Source: an uncultured Clostridia bacterium | GTDB taxonomy: Bacteria; Bacillota; Clostridia; Christensenellales; Pumilibacteraceae | Direction of reading: 5' to 3' | NCBI GenBank assembly: GCA_944372345.1 | Contig: CALVYT010000018.1 | Span: 1-64,000, forward strand | Length of the DNA: 64,000 nucleotides | Part shown: positions 16,474 to 26,141 of the stretch, piece after piece | Numbering within the stretch: position 1 is the first letter of the stretch | How the letters are laid out: each line of letters begins with the position of its first letter | The notes under the pieces: model-generated | Told to the model about the DNA's origin: nothing | Database searches by the model: none | The model's input: the letters and a program-made list of their open reading frames with translations, nothing else | Translations under genes and position numbers: made by a program

Positions 16474-17282
16474 TGGTAAAATATCCTTTGGTATTCTGCG
16501 ATTTCGACGGCACCCTCGCGCCCGAGGGCGGCAGCGTGAGCGAACGCACGAAGCGGGCGGTCGCGGATTACACCGCCGCGGGCGGTACGTTCGTCATCTG
16601 TACCGGCAGGAGCCGCGTCAGTCTGGAAAAACGGCTCGCATCCGTCTACGGCGGCGCGCGGGTGCCTTTCATATGCTTTCAGGGCGGGCTGATCTGCGAT
16701 AAGCGCGGTAATATCCTCCGCCGCTTGACGACGCCGAAAGAGGACGTTCTGCGCGTCACGGAAGCGGCGGTAAACGCGGGGTACTCTCCCGCATTGCACG
16801 CGGGCGGCGGTCTGTTTACCGACAGGCGAACGCCCGTTACCGAATATTACGAACGGCTGACGGGCTGTTCGTTTGCCTGCGTCCCCGATATATCGGCTTT
16901 CGTCCGCGATTACGGCGGGGAGTTCGACAAAATGCTCGTCCTCTCCGAAAAGGGCGCGGAGCGCGGTCTGGAGGACGTGGCGGAGACGCGCTGCGTCGGC
17001 TCGCGGTTCGTGAAAAGCTCCCCGACGTTCCTCGAACTCATCCCGTCGCAGTCGGGCAAGGGCGGCGCGGTGCGCTTTATGGCGGAGCGGCTGGGCGTCC
17101 CGACGGAACGCGCGGCGGCGTTCGGCGACGCGGACAACGACGTCGATATGCTCGAAGCCGTGGGACTGTCCGTGGCTATGGGCGGCGGAATGGAAAAGTG
17201 CATAGCGGCGGCAAAGCTCGTTGCTCCTCCCGCGGCGGAGGACGGAGTGGCGCGCGTGCTCGAAACTTTCATCGGCGTATGA
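16470..17282 (+). CDS. Cof-type HAD-IIB phosphatase
   Basis: The 270-residue protein starts MMVKYPLVFCDFDGTLAPEG with HAD motif I (DFDGT), motif II CTGRS near residue 45, a type C2B cap, and motif IV GDADNDVDML near residue 215. Cof-like enzymes dephosphorylate sugar phosphates, nucleotides or cofactors; the substrate cannot be told from sequence. The start is within the uvrC stop overlap (ATGATG at 16470) behind GGGAGGCGG; an open frame upstream is only uvrC in another frame. Confidence 0.88.
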   Translation: MMVKYPLVFCDFDGTLAPEGGSVSERTKRAVADYTAAGGTFVICTGRSRVSLEKRLASVYGGARVPFICFQGGLICDKRGNILRRLTTPKEDVLRVTEAAVNAGYSPALHAGGGLFTDRRTPVTEYYERLTGCSFACVPDISAFVRDYGGEFDKMLVLSEKGAERGLEDVAETRCVGSRFVKSSPTFLELIPSQSGKGGAVRFMAERLGVPTERAAAFGDADNDVDMLEAVGLSVAMGGGMEKCIAAAKLVAPPAAEDGVARVLETFIGV

Positions 17283-17401
17283 CGTCCGCGCGCGCAGCTG
17301 CATATATTGTCTATGCGGACCGCCCGCAGGCGCATGCGCGGCACGGCGGCGCGTTTTTTGCATAGCGTAACAATATTTTTTGCACAATTTCGCAAAACCC
17401 C

Positions 17402-17430
17402 TTGAAAAATCACGCGATGTATGTTAGAAT
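17402..17430 (+). promoter_or_regulatory. Promoter of the DUF1508 gene
   Basis: TTGAAA 17402-17407, a 17-bp spacer, TAGAAT 17425-17430, then a 30-nt leader with AAAGGAG. Confidence 0.8.
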
Positions 17431-17460
17431 ATAGAAAAACATAAAAGGAGACCGTGATTT

Positions 17461-18708
17461 ATGACACTTGCATCATCGATCCCGTCCGAAGATCTGATAC
17501 TTTACATAGGTATCGCAGTCGCGGCGGTAGTCCTTATCGCGCTGATAATAGTCGCGATCTGTATGCACGTTTCGGCGCGCAGGCAGATGAAAAAGGAGAG
17601 CGAAAACGCCGCTGCCGCTCCCGACGCAGGATCGGCAGACGTTCCCGCCGACGGCGACAGATACGCGGAGGAAGGACCGTTCTCTGCGGCGGCAGCTTCC
17701 GAAGAAAGCGCGGGAGCCGATGACGCAATGTCATCCGAACCCGTCGCAGAACCGGAACCCGAACCCGAGCCCGCTCCCGAACCCGAGCCCGAACCCGAGC
17801 CTGCTCCCGAGCCGGAACCGGAACCCGTCGCAGAACCGGAACCCGAACCCGAGCCTGCTCCCGAGCCGGAGCCGGAACCTGTCGCAGAGCCGGAGCCGGA
17901 ACCCGAGTCCGAGTCTGTTCCCGAACCCGAACCGGTCGCGGAGCCCGCGCCCGCGCCCAAACCCGCCGAGCCGCGGGAAAACAGGCGTAAGCGCGCTGCG
18001 GGAAGCTGGACGATAGAATACAAGCGCAAGGGCGAATACATAGCGTCGCTGTGCGCAAAGAACGGCGAGCTTATGCTGTCGAGCGAGATATACTCGTCCG
18101 AGGAAGGCGCGCGCGCGGGGATAGCCACGATAGTCAGGAACATCACGGAGAGCGGCAGATTCGTAGTCTACCGCGACAAGAACGATAACTACTATTACAA
18201 GCTCAAAACATCGGGCAACAAACTGCTTTGCGTGGGCGAGATATACAAGTCCAAGGACCAGTGCGAGCGCGCGGTGGAGTCGGTGAAGCGGCTCGCGGCG
18301 GACGCGCCCGTGTCCGACGAACTGTACGAGAGCGGGGAATACATAGAGTACGTTCCCGGTCCCGTCAGAAAGAGCCGTTCCAAGACGGCGACGGGCAAAT
18401 GGCAGATAGAGCGCACGGAGGGCGGCAAATACCGCGCCAAGCTGTTCGCGTCCAACGGTCAGCTGATGCTCGCGACGGAGGAGGTTTCGTCGTCCAAGAC
18501 GGCGGCGGCTTCCATAGAAGCGGTCAAGAGCAACGCGGCGGACGGCAATTTCGTCATCGACCGCGACAAGTTCGGCAGATATTACTACAAACTGCGCAAC
18601 GTCAAGAAGAGCGTGATCTGCATAGGTGAAACTTACGACTCTTTGGCGTCCTGCGTGAGCGCGATAGAATCGGTGCGCCGTTACGCGGCGACCGCGGTAA
18701 TGCAGTAA
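17461..18708 (+). CDS. Membrane-anchored protein with Glu-Pro repeat spacer and four DUF1508 (YegP-like) motifs
   Basis: The 415-residue protein has one N-terminal membrane helix (about 12-36), an acidic linker, then about 80 residues of EPEPEPAP repeats (about 93-170), a basic patch, and four copies of the YegP/DUF1508 motif ([80 protein letters not shown]). DUF1508 repeats occur in pairs in YegP and their role is not known. The EP stretch would act as a rigid spacer. Monocistronic with its own promoter and terminator. Confidence 0.8.
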   Translation: MTLASSIPSEDLILYIGIAVAAVVLIALIIVAICMHVSARRQMKKESENAAAAPDAGSADVPADGDRYAEEGPFSAAAASEESAGADDAMSSEPVAEPEPEPEPAPEPEPEPEPAPEPEPEPVAEPEPEPEPAPEPEPEPVAEPEPEPESESVPEPEPVAEPAPAPKPAEPRENRRKRAAGSWTIEYKRKGEYIASLCAKNGELMLSSEIYSSEEGARAGIATIVRNITESGRFVVYRDKNDNYYYKLKTSGNKLLCVGEIYKSKDQCERAVESVKRLAADAPVSDELYESGEYIEYVPGPVRKSRSKTATGKWQIERTEGGKYRAKLFASNGQLMLATEEVSSSKTAAASIEAVKSNAADGNFVIDRDKFGRYYYKLRNVKKSVICIGETYDSLASCVSAIESVRRYAATAVMQ

Positions 18709-18726
18709 AAGCGTTTCGGAACAAAG

Positions 18727-18758
18727 ACGGAGCTTCCATAACGGGGGCTCCGTTTTTT
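18727..18758 (+). terminator. Intrinsic terminator
   Basis: Stem ACGGAGC (18727-18733)/GCTCCGT (18747-18753), then TTTTTT. Confidence 0.92.
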
Positions 18759-18817
18759 GCGTAACGGCGGGCGGCGGAGAAGAATATATATTGCTTGAAA
18801 GCAGGCGCGAAAAACGC

Positions 18818-18846
18818 TTGAAAAAATCCCGTGAACGGAGTATACT
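18818..18846 (+). promoter_or_regulatory. Promoter-like sequence overlapping the murB start
   Basis: TTGAAA 18818-18823, a 17-bp spacer, TATACT 18841-18846. Its expected +1 (near 18853) would fall after the murB ATG at 18849, so it either starts a few bases early or is fortuitous. GGAG at 18837-18840 gives an ordinary ribosome site on a longer transcript. Confidence 0.45.
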
Positions 18847-18848
18847 GT

Positions 18849-19658
18849 ATGAGTGAGAAGTTGCTCTCCGCTTTTACCTCTCTCGGCGTAGGCGGACGGG
18901 CGGACGTGACGGTCGTCCGGGATACGTTCGACGTTAAAGAGGACGACGTGATCCTCGGCAGGGGCACCAACGTGGTCGTATCCGACCTCGGCGTGGGTCG
19001 CCGAGTGCTCGTCGTGCGGTGCGGCGGCGTCGAGACGGCGGGGACGCGGCTGACGGCGGGCGGAGGTTTGCCGCTGTCCGCGGTCGCGCGCGCGGCGTGC
19101 GCGTCGGGACTGTCGGGGCTGGAATGGGCTGTCGGCATACCCGGCAGCGTCGGCGGCGCGGTCGTTATGAATGCGGGCGCGTTCGGCGGATGCATGGCTG
19201 ACGTCGTTTCGCGCGCCGTCATAAAGACTCCGTGCGGAGAGGAGCGGCTGACCGCCGAAGAAATGCGGTTCGGTTACCGCAGCGCGCGGCTGCCCTTCGG
19301 CGTCGTGACGCGGGTAACATTCGATCTCGCCGCGGGGAGCGCGGCTGACGCTCTCGCGCTTGCCGCAGGGTTTAACGCCCGCCGCCGTGCGGAGCAGCCG
19401 TCGGGCAGGACCGCCGGAAGTACGTTTCTTTCCTGCGGAGGAGTAAGCGCGGGATATTACATAGACCGCGCGGGGCTGAAAGGATTCCGGGTCGGCGGCG
19501 CGAGGATAAGCGAAAAGCACGCGAACTTCATAATCATGGACGAGGGCGGACGGGCGGACGACTTCCGCAGGCTCGCGGACACAGTGAAGCTGAAAGTATA
19601 TTCGCGCTTTAACGTGCGGCTGAAAGAAGAAGTGAGATATATAGGTGAATTCCGATGA
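18849..19658 (+). CDS. murB: UDP-N-acetylenolpyruvoylglucosamine reductase
   Basis: About 269 residues. The FAD-binding domain (SLGVGGRADV, LGRGTNVVVSD, GIPGSVGGAVVMNAGAFGG) and the substrate domain (AGSTFLSCGG, GLKGFRVGGARISEKHANFI) are present. It reduces UDP-GlcNAc-enolpyruvate to UDP-MurNAc, an early step of peptidoglycan synthesis. The segment between GGRAD and the GRGTN loop is about 15 residues shorter than usual, so the first FAD-domain helix is reduced. ATG at 18849 is preferred over 18831 because of GGAG at 18837. It overlaps the next gene by 4 nt. Confidence 0.9.
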   Translation: MSEKLLSAFTSLGVGGRADVTVVRDTFDVKEDDVILGRGTNVVVSDLGVGRRVLVVRCGGVETAGTRLTAGGGLPLSAVARAACASGLSGLEWAVGIPGSVGGAVVMNAGAFGGCMADVVSRAVIKTPCGEERLTAEEMRFGYRSARLPFGVVTRVTFDLAAGSAADALALAAGFNARRRAEQPSGRTAGSTFLSCGGVSAGYYIDRAGLKGFRVGGARISEKHANFIIMDEGGRADDFRRLADTVKLKVYSRFNVRLKEEVRYIGEFR

Positions 19659-20416
19659 TGTACGGCGACTATCATACGCATACGACATATAGCCACGGCA
19701 CGGGCGGCGTGGAGGATAACGTGAAAGCGGCGATCGCGGCGGGACTGCGCGAGATCGCCGTGACCGACCACGGTCCGCGCCATCTCCTCGCGGGGATAAA
19801 GCTGCGCCGTATCCCGGAATATCTCGGCGAGATAGAACGGATGCGGGCGGCATACCCGGAAATAGCGGTGCTGTCGGGGATCGAAGCGAATTTTATTTCC
19901 GTGCGCGGCGACATCGACCTGCCCGAAGAGTATGCGGACAGACTGGACGTGGTCGTCTGCGGCTACCACAAGGGCATACGCCCGATGAAAGCGGGCGACG
20001 CGGTATATCTGCTCGGCAACCTCGTGAGCAAGAACTCCAAGCGGACGCTCGTGCGCAATACCGACGCATACGTCAACGCGCTCGCGCGCAACGACATAGA
20101 CATAATATCCCATCCATGCCACGACTGCCGCATAGACCTCCGCGCGGTAGGAACGGCGGCGGCGGAGAAAGGCACGCTGATAGAACTCAACGGCAAGCGG
20201 GTGAGCATGAGCGCGGACGACCTCGTGCTGCTCGCGTCGCTCGGGTGTAAATTCATACTCGATTCGGACGCGCACCGCCCGGACAGAGTGGGTTGCGCGG
20301 ACATACAGACGGAAGTGTGGAAGCAGTCGGGACTGCCGGACGAGCTGATAGTCAATCTCGCGGGCGCGCCGCACTTTATGCGCGGCAAAGCGGAGCGGGC
20401 GAGGAGGAGAGAATGA
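19655..20416 (+). CDS. PHP-domain phosphatase (YcdX-like)
   Basis: The 253-residue protein has the PHP metal motifs: GDYHTHTTYSHGTGG at the N terminus, AVTDHGPR near residue 33, EANFI near 74, HPCHD near 150 and DSDAHRP near 205. PHP proteins hydrolyse phosphoesters using three metals. A stand-alone PHP gene between murB and whiA is a common Clostridial arrangement; its substrate is not settled. Both ends overlap neighbours by 4 nt. Confidence 0.88.
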   Translation: MMYGDYHTHTTYSHGTGGVEDNVKAAIAAGLREIAVTDHGPRHLLAGIKLRRIPEYLGEIERMRAAYPEIAVLSGIEANFISVRGDIDLPEEYADRLDVVVCGYHKGIRPMKAGDAVYLLGNLVSKNSKRTLVRNTDAYVNALARNDIDIISHPCHDCRIDLRAVGTAAAEKGTLIELNGKRVSMSADDLVLLASLGCKFILDSDAHRPDRVGCADIQTEVWKQSGLPDELIVNLAGAPHFMRGKAERARRRE

Positions 20417-21336
20417 ACGTCACGCCGAGCAGCCGCGCAAAGACGGAGCTTGCGGAGATCGTCCCCGGCAACCGCTACGACGCGCTCGCAGAGCTCTCCG
20501 CGCTTATGCACACGGCGGGCAGTCTGCGCGTAAGGCGCGGAGCGGACGAAGCCGTGCTGATGACGGACAATCCCGCGCTGCCCGCGCTCGTGAGCGGGCT
20601 GGCTCTGACGCTGCTGCTGCCCGCGCCCGTCATAAAGAAGGGCAAACACACCGAGATAGCGTTCCTCGGCGGCGCGTCGCTGCTGTTGTCGCTCGGCATA
20701 TTGGGCGAAACGGACGGCGCGCTGACGAGCATAGACGGCGTACTGCCGTCGCTCGTGCGCGGCGACAGCGAGAAGCGGTGTTATCTTCGCGGGGCGTTCC
20801 TCGGCGGCGGGTATCTGTCGCTCGGGAAGAACAACCATATGGAATTCGCGTTCTCCGGCGAAGTGCTGCGCGACGACGTGGCGGAGCTGCTCGGCTCCGC
20901 TGTCGAGGGCGCCGGCAGGGGAACGCGCGGCGACAAATATACGCTGTACTTTAAGAGCAAGGAGAGGATAAGCGACGCGCTCGTGTATATGGGCGCGACG
21001 AAAGCCGCTCTCGCCGTACAGAAAGAGATCGTCGATTCGTATATGGGCAGGCGCGCGGCGGCGGCGCAGAACTGCGACGTGGCGAACATAGACCGCGCCG
21101 TGGAAGCGGCGGTCAGGCAGACGGAAGCGATAAGCTATATCGACGCGCGCGTGGGGCTGGAATCGCTGGACGAAAAACTGGCGACTACGGCGCATCTTCG
21201 GGCGTCGTCGCCCGAGATGAGCATGGGCGAACTTGCCGAAATGCTCGGCGTCAGCAAGTCGTGCGTGAGCCACAGGCTCGCGAGGCTGGAAGCGTACGCC
21301 GAAAGACTGAAAAGAACAAGCGAGGAATATAAATGA
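20413..21336 (+). CDS. whiA: Sporulation/cell-division regulator WhiA
   Basis: The ATG at 20413 after AGGAGG is used, not the long upstream extension inside the previous gene. The 307-residue protein has the N-terminal LAGLIDADG-like domain (SSRAKTELAEI; LRGAFLGGGYLS; YTLYFKSKERISDALVYMG) and the C-terminal helix-turn-helix (MSMGELAEMLGVSKSCVSHR). WhiA influences cell division and DNA segregation in Gram-positive bacteria. The usual neighbours rapZ and yvcK are absent here. It overlaps dnaE by 4 nt. Confidence 0.95.
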   Translation: MNVTPSSRAKTELAEIVPGNRYDALAELSALMHTAGSLRVRRGADEAVLMTDNPALPALVSGLALTLLLPAPVIKKGKHTEIAFLGGASLLLSLGILGETDGALTSIDGVLPSLVRGDSEKRCYLRGAFLGGGYLSLGKNNHMEFAFSGEVLRDDVAELLGSAVEGAGRGTRGDKYTLYFKSKERISDALVYMGATKAALAVQKEIVDSYMGRRAAAAQNCDVANIDRAVEAAVRQTEAISYIDARVGLESLDEKLATTAHLRASSPEMSMGELAEMLGVSKSCVSHRLARLEAYAERLKRTSEEYK

Positions 21337-24300
21337 GCGAAAAACCGTTCGTGCATCTGCACTTACACACCGAATATTCGCTGCTCGACGGCGCGACGAA
21401 GATAAGCAAACTGTTCGCACGGTGCGCGGAGCTCGGTCAGCCCGCGGTGGCTATCACCGACCACGGCAATATGTACGGGGCGATGTCCTTTTATAAGGAA
21501 GCCGCCGCGTATAACAAAAACCCCGAGCATACGTTCAAGGTCAAGCCGATAATCGGCTGCGAGGTATACACCGCGCCCGATCGTTTGGAGCGTCCCGCGC
21601 CCGGCGACAAGTCGTATAAGGCGAATCACCTTGTGCTGCTCTGTAAGAACGAAACGGGGTATCACAACCTCGTCAAACTCGTTTCCGCGGGTTTCACCGA
21701 GGGATTTTACCGCAAGCCGCGCATCGACTTCGGTCTGCTCTCCGAGCACAGCGAGGGGCTGATATGCCTGTCCGCGTGCGTGGCGGGCGAACTGCCGCAG
21801 GCGATACTCGCGGGGCGGCTGGACGAGGCGGACCGGATAGTCAAGCGTTTCAAGGCGCTGTTCGGCGACGATTACTACGTCGAGGTGCAGGACCACAATC
21901 TGCGCTCGCAAAAGACAGTGCTGCCTTATCTGATCTCAGTTGCGCGCGCAAACAACGTCAAGCTCGTCGCGACTAACGACGTGCATTACCTCCGCAAAAA
22001 GGACGCCCGCGCGCAGAAAGTGCTGCAATGCATAGCGTTCGGCGACAAACTGCCGCCCGACGAGGAGCGCGAAGCCGAAGTATCCGAGAGCGCGGAGGGC
22101 GTGGACGACGACAGCTATTTCCCGACCAAGGAGTTCTATCTGAAATCCCGCGGGGAAATGGAAGAGGTGTTCCCCAATCTCGAAGAAGCTCTCGACAACA
22201 CTATGGAGATAGCGGACAAGTGCGAGGACTGTTCGCCGTATTTCAAGCGCAAAATGCTTTATCCCGTCTACGACCCGCCCGGCGGGATGACGAGCGCGGA
22301 ATATCTGCGCAAGCTGATGGAGGACGGGCTTAAAAAGAAGTACGGCACGATAACCCCCGCCGTGCGGGAGCGCGCCGATTACGAATTCAAAATAGTCAGC
22401 GAAATGGGATTCGTCGACTACTTCCTCGTAGTGTGGGACTTCATACACCACGCCGAGAGCGTAGGCATTCCCGTCGGACCGGGCAGAGGCAGCGGCGCGG
22501 GCAGTATCATCGCATACGCCATCGGCATAACCAAGATCGAGCCGCTCGGCTTCGACCTGTTCTTCGAGCGCTTTCTCAATCCCGAGCGCGTTTCCAACCC
22601 CGACTTCGACATAGACTTCTGCGTCGAGCGGCGCGGCGAGGTCATCGACTATGTGCGCGAAAAGTACGGCGACGACCACGTTTCGCAGATATGCACGTTC
22701 GGTACGATGGCGGCGAAAGCGGCGATAAAGGACGTCGGGCGGGTGCTCGACATCCCGTTCTCCGAGATGAACAAGATAACCAAGCTGATGCCAAAGATGA
22801 TGGGTAAGCTGACGATAGAGCATGTTCTCGGCAAAAAGCTCGACCGCGACGGGAACAACCACGAGATCGCCGAGCTCCGCGAGATCTACGACACCGATCC
22901 GACCCTGCGCCAGATCCTCGATCTCGCGATAGAGATAGAGGGAATGCCGAGACAGACGGGTCTGCACGCCGCGGGCGTCATCATCTGCCGCGATCCGATA
23001 GCCGACCACGCTCCGCTGTCGATGAACGGACAGGGCGTCGTGGCGTGTCAGTACAATATGATCCAGGTGGAAGAGCTCGGACTGCTGAAAATGGACTTCC
23101 TCGGACTGATGAACCTGACGGATATAAAAAAAGCGGTGGATCTCGTCGAGCAGGACACGGGCAGAAAAATAGATTTCTATGCGATGAAGTACGACGACCC
23201 GGAGGTCTACCGTATGATAGGCGAGGGCGACACGCACGCGGTGTTCCAGCTTGAAAGCGGCGGTATGAAGAACTTTATGCGCGACCTCAAACCCGACTGC
23301 ATAGAGGATATAATAGCGGGCATATCGCTCTACCGCCCCGGTCCTATGCAGTATATCAAGACGTACGTCTATAACAAAAAGCATCCGGACGAGATAAAAT
23401 ACAAGCACCCTGCGTTGAAGAAGAACCTCGAAGCGACGTACGGGGTCATGGTCTATCAGGAGCAGGTGATGAATATCTGCCGCGAGCTGGCGGGGTATTC
23501 GATGGGCGGCGCGGACTCCATACGCCGAATGATGAGTAAGAAGAAAGTGGCGGCTCTGGCGGCGGAACGCGTCACGTTCGTACACGGCGGTACGTTCACC
23601 AACGAAAAGGGCGTGACCGTCAAAGTCCCTGGCGCGGTGGCGAACGGTATGAGCGAAGAGGACGCCGAACAGCTCTTTAACGAGATGATGGACTTTGCTT
23701 CCTATGCGTTCAACAAGTCGCACGCAGCGGCTTACGCTTACGTCGCGTACCAGACGGCGTACCTGAAATGCCACTATCTTAAAGAGTTCATCGTCGCGGT
23801 GCTCAATAACCGCATAGACAAGATAGAGGAGATAACCAATTATCTGACGTACTTGAAGCAGAAAGACATCAAGGTGCTTCCGCCCGACGTCAACAAGTCG
23901 CTCGTCGGCTTTTCCGTTGAGGGCGACTGCGTGCGCGTGGGGCTTGCCGCCGTTAAAGGCGTGGGCTCGGCAATAATGGAGCAGATGGTCGCGGAGCGCG
24001 ACGCGAACGGTCCGTACAAGGATCTGTACGCGTTCCTCAGTCGTATGTATAACGTCAAGCTGAACAGCCGTATGATAGAGAGCCTGATATACTCGGGCGC
24101 GTTCGACTGCTTCGGCAGGGCGCGCAGCGTGCTTATCCAGGCGTATCCGCTCTTACAGGACAGGGTCGCTGCGGACAACAAGGCGAAAGCGGGCGGACAG
24201 CTCTCGATGTTCGATATGTTCGACGACGCGGACGGCGGAATGGATGAATTCGTATATCCCGTCGCAGACGAATATTCGCTGCGCGAAAAACTGCGCAAGG

Positions 24301-24950
24301 AAAAGGAAGTCACGGGCGTGTATCTCAGCGGGCACCCGCTGCAATCGTGCGCCGCGGCTCTGTCCGCAATGAAGTACAACTCCGCGGACATACACAAGCT
24401 GGATCCGACGGACGAGGAGAGCGAGGAAACGGCGGAGCAGACGGAGCTTCGTGACGGGATGACGGTCACTCTGCGCGGGATGATAGTCAGTTCGGAAAAG
24501 AAGTTTTCCAAGAACGGCAAGGAGTTCGGCATGGGCGTGCTCGAAGATCTCGTCGGAACGGTGGAAGTGTTGGTTGCGCCTTCGAAGTGGCAGGCGCTCA
24601 AAGGTTGCCTGGAAGCGGACAAGCTCGTGACCGTCGTCGGGCGGATCTCCGCGAACGGCGACAGGGAAGCCAATATCTGGGCGACGACGATAGAGGAGTG
24701 GAAGGACGCCGCGTCGTCCGCTCCGAAAGAAGAGGAAAAGCGGATATGCTGCTATCTCGACGGCGGTATGACTTCGTCGTACACCGAGGGCATACTCGAC
24801 ATAGCCCGCACCTATCCCGGTCGGGACACGCTGTATATCAAGGACAAGGGCACGGGCGAGCTTTACCGCTCGGCGGTGCGGCTGGACGCGCAGCGCGCCC
24901 GCGCGGAGATGGTGACGCTCCTCGGCGAGGATAATGTAAGGATAGCGTGA
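21333..24950 (+). CDS. dnaE: DNA polymerase III alpha subunit, DnaE type
   Basis: The 1205-residue protein has an N-terminal PHP domain (HLHLHTEYSLLDGATK), the catalytic palm with GPGRGSGAGSIIAYAIGIT and PDFDIDFC (about 425), a fingers/tau-binding region, helix-hairpin-helix (GVGSAIMEQM) and a C-terminal OB fold (TVTLRGMIVSSEKKFSKNGK). It lacks an exonuclease insertion, so it is DnaE rather than PolC. The start overlaps the whiA stop (ATGA at 21333), so translation is coupled to a chromosome-segregation regulator. Full length for the family. Confidence 0.97.
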   Translation: MSEKPFVHLHLHTEYSLLDGATKISKLFARCAELGQPAVAITDHGNMYGAMSFYKEAAAYNKNPEHTFKVKPIIGCEVYTAPDRLERPAPGDKSYKANHLVLLCKNETGYHNLVKLVSAGFTEGFYRKPRIDFGLLSEHSEGLICLSACVAGELPQAILAGRLDEADRIVKRFKALFGDDYYVEVQDHNLRSQKTVLPYLISVARANNVKLVATNDVHYLRKKDARAQKVLQCIAFGDKLPPDEEREAEVSESAEGVDDDSYFPTKEFYLKSRGEMEEVFPNLEEALDNTMEIADKCEDCSPYFKRKMLYPVYDPPGGMTSAEYLRKLMEDGLKKKYGTITPAVRERADYEFKIVSEMGFVDYFLVVWDFIHHAESVGIPVGPGRGSGAGSIIAYAIGITKIEPLGFDLFFERFLNPERVSNPDFDIDFCVERRGEVIDYVREKYGDDHVSQICTFGTMAAKAAIKDVGRVLDIPFSEMNKITKLMPKMMGKLTIEHVLGKKLDRDGNNHEIAELREIYDTDPTLRQILDLAIEIEGMPRQTGLHAAGVIICRDPIADHAPLSMNGQGVVACQYNMIQVEELGLLKMDFLGLMNLTDIKKAVDLVEQDTGRKIDFYAMKYDDPEVYRMIGEGDTHAVFQLESGGMKNFMRDLKPDCIEDIIAGISLYRPGPMQYIKTYVYNKKHPDEIKYKHPALKKNLEATYGVMVYQEQVMNICRELAGYSMGGADSIRRMMSKKKVAALAAERVTFVHGGTFTNEKGVTVKVPGAVANGMSEEDAEQLFNEMMDFASYAFNKSHAAAYAYVAYQTAYLKCHYLKEFIVAVLNNRIDKIEEITNYLTYLKQKDIKVLPPDVNKSLVGFSVEGDCVRVGLAAVKGVGSAIMEQMVAERDANGPYKDLYAFLSRMYNVKLNSRMIESLIYSGAFDCFGRARSVLIQAYPLLQDRVAADNKAKAGGQLSMFDMFDDADGGMDEFVYPVADEYSLREKLRKEKEVTGVYLSGHPLQSCAAALSAMKYNSADIHKLDPTDEESEETAEQTELRDGMTVTLRGMIVSSEKKFSKNGKEFGMGVLEDLVGTVEVLVAPSKWQALKGCLEADKLVTVVGRISANGDREANIWATTIEEWKDAASSAPKEEEKRICCYLDGGMTSSYTEGILDIARTYPGRDTLYIKDKGTGELYRSAVRLDAQRARAEMVTLLGEDNVRIA

Positions 24951-24968
24951 AATTTTTACTCCAAATAT

Positions 24969-24997
24969 TTGCATTATACGCGCGGAAATGATATAAT
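24969..24997 (+). promoter_or_regulatory. Promoter of pfkA
   Basis: TTGCAT 24969-24974, a 17-bp spacer, TATAAT 24992-24997, followed by a leader of about 40 nt. Confidence 0.8.
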
Positions 24998-25042
24998 ATA
25001 CTGCGGAATGGTGATGAATCCGAAAACGGAGAATTGTCGGAA

Positions 25043-26002
25043 ATGAAAAGAATAGGTGTGCTTACAAGCGGAGGAGACGCTCCCGGAATGAACGCCGCGA
25101 TACGCGCAGTCGTCAGAACGGCGCTTTGCAGCGGTATGAGCGTGGTCGGCATAGAACACGGCTACCAGGGTATACTCGACAGGCACTTCCGCGAAATGCA
25201 GATGCGCAGCGTTTCGGACATAGTCCAGCGCGGCGGCACGATCCTTCGCACCGCGCGGTGTATGGACTTCCATAAGCCCGAGTGCCAGGACGCGGCGATC
25301 GCGAATATGCGCGCGGAGGGCATCGAGGGGCTGATCGTCATCGGCGGCGACGGCTCGTTCCGCGGCGCGAAAGCGCTGTCGGACAAGGGATTCCCGACGG
25401 TGGGCATTCCCGGCACGATAGACAACGACCTCGCTTACACGGATTACACGATAGGTTTCCACACCGCGTGCAATACCTGTCTGGAAGCGATAGACAGGAT
25501 ACGCGACACGTCGTCCTCCCACGACCGCATAACGATCGTCGAGGTAATGGGGCGGCATTGCGGCGACATCGCGCTGTATACCGGTATAGCCGGCGGCGCG
25601 GAACTGATAATAATCCCCGAAGTGCCGCTGACGTTTTCCGAGATCAAGAAGAGCCTTATCGAAGCGTCGCAGAAGGGCAAGACGAGCGGCATAGTGCTGC
25701 TTGCCGAGGGCGTCTGCGGAGCGGACGAGCTGATGCGCTTCCTGCAACGCGAGACCAATCTGTCCGTCCGCGCCACGGTGCTCGGACATCAGCAGCGCGG
25801 CGGTTCGCCGTCTATGCGCGACCGTCTGCTCGGCACGCAGTTCGGCTATTACGCCGTGGGTCTGCTGAAAAAGGACATCGGCAACCGCGTCATAGGCATT
25901 TCCAAAGAGCGCGTCGTCGATTACGACATCAGCGAAGCCCTCGCCATGCCGTATAAGTTCAAGAAAGACCTTTACCGCATGGCAGGCGTCGTTTCACAGT
26001 AA
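25043..26002 (+). CDS. pfkA: ATP-dependent 6-phosphofructokinase
   Basis: About 319 residues starting MKRIGVLTSGGDAPGMNAAI. The ATP site IGGDGSFRGA (about 100), catalytic PGTIDNDLAYTD (about 123) and VEVMGRHCGDIA (about 162) mark the bacterial ATP-PFK family. It catalyses the committed step of glycolysis. ATG 25043 is chosen over TTG 25034, which lies only 2 nt after the GGAG site. Monocistronic with a strong terminator. Confidence 0.95.
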   Translation: MKRIGVLTSGGDAPGMNAAIRAVVRTALCSGMSVVGIEHGYQGILDRHFREMQMRSVSDIVQRGGTILRTARCMDFHKPECQDAAIANMRAEGIEGLIVIGGDGSFRGAKALSDKGFPTVGIPGTIDNDLAYTDYTIGFHTACNTCLEAIDRIRDTSSSHDRITIVEVMGRHCGDIALYTGIAGGAELIIIPEVPLTFSEIKKSLIEASQKGKTSGIVLLAEGVCGADELMRFLQRETNLSVRATVLGHQQRGGSPSMRDRLLGTQFGYYAVGLLKKDIGNRVIGISKERVVDYDISEALAMPYKFKKDLYRMAGVVSQ

Positions 26003-26022
26003 TTATTATCCGGTAATGTTTT

Positions 26023-26064
26023 TCGGGGAAATCCTCTTGAAAGAGGATTTCCCCGAACTTTTTT
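26023..26064 (+). terminator. Strong intrinsic terminator of pfkA
   Basis: A 16-bp perfect inverted repeat, 26023-26038 with 26041-26056, followed by CTTTTTT. Confidence 0.97.
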
Positions 26065-26094
26065 CCGAAAAACTTAAAATTCTTGTTCTTTAAT

Positions 26095-26127
26095 AAAAAG
26101 CGCGCTTGTCGGAAAAGACAGGCGCGT
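26095..26127 (-). terminator. Intrinsic terminator of the EIIC gene
   Basis: Read on the minus strand, an 10-bp stem with one G-U pair (26126-26117 with 26110-26101), 6-nt loop, then TTTTT. Confidence 0.8.
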
Positions 26128-26141
26128 TCTGACGATAAATT

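Noticed and set aside
17502-18146. Gly/Ser-repeat frame on the minus strand opposite the EP repeats
   Set aside because: It is the mirror of the Glu-Pro codons and has no start signals; the plus-strand frame has domains, promoter and terminator.
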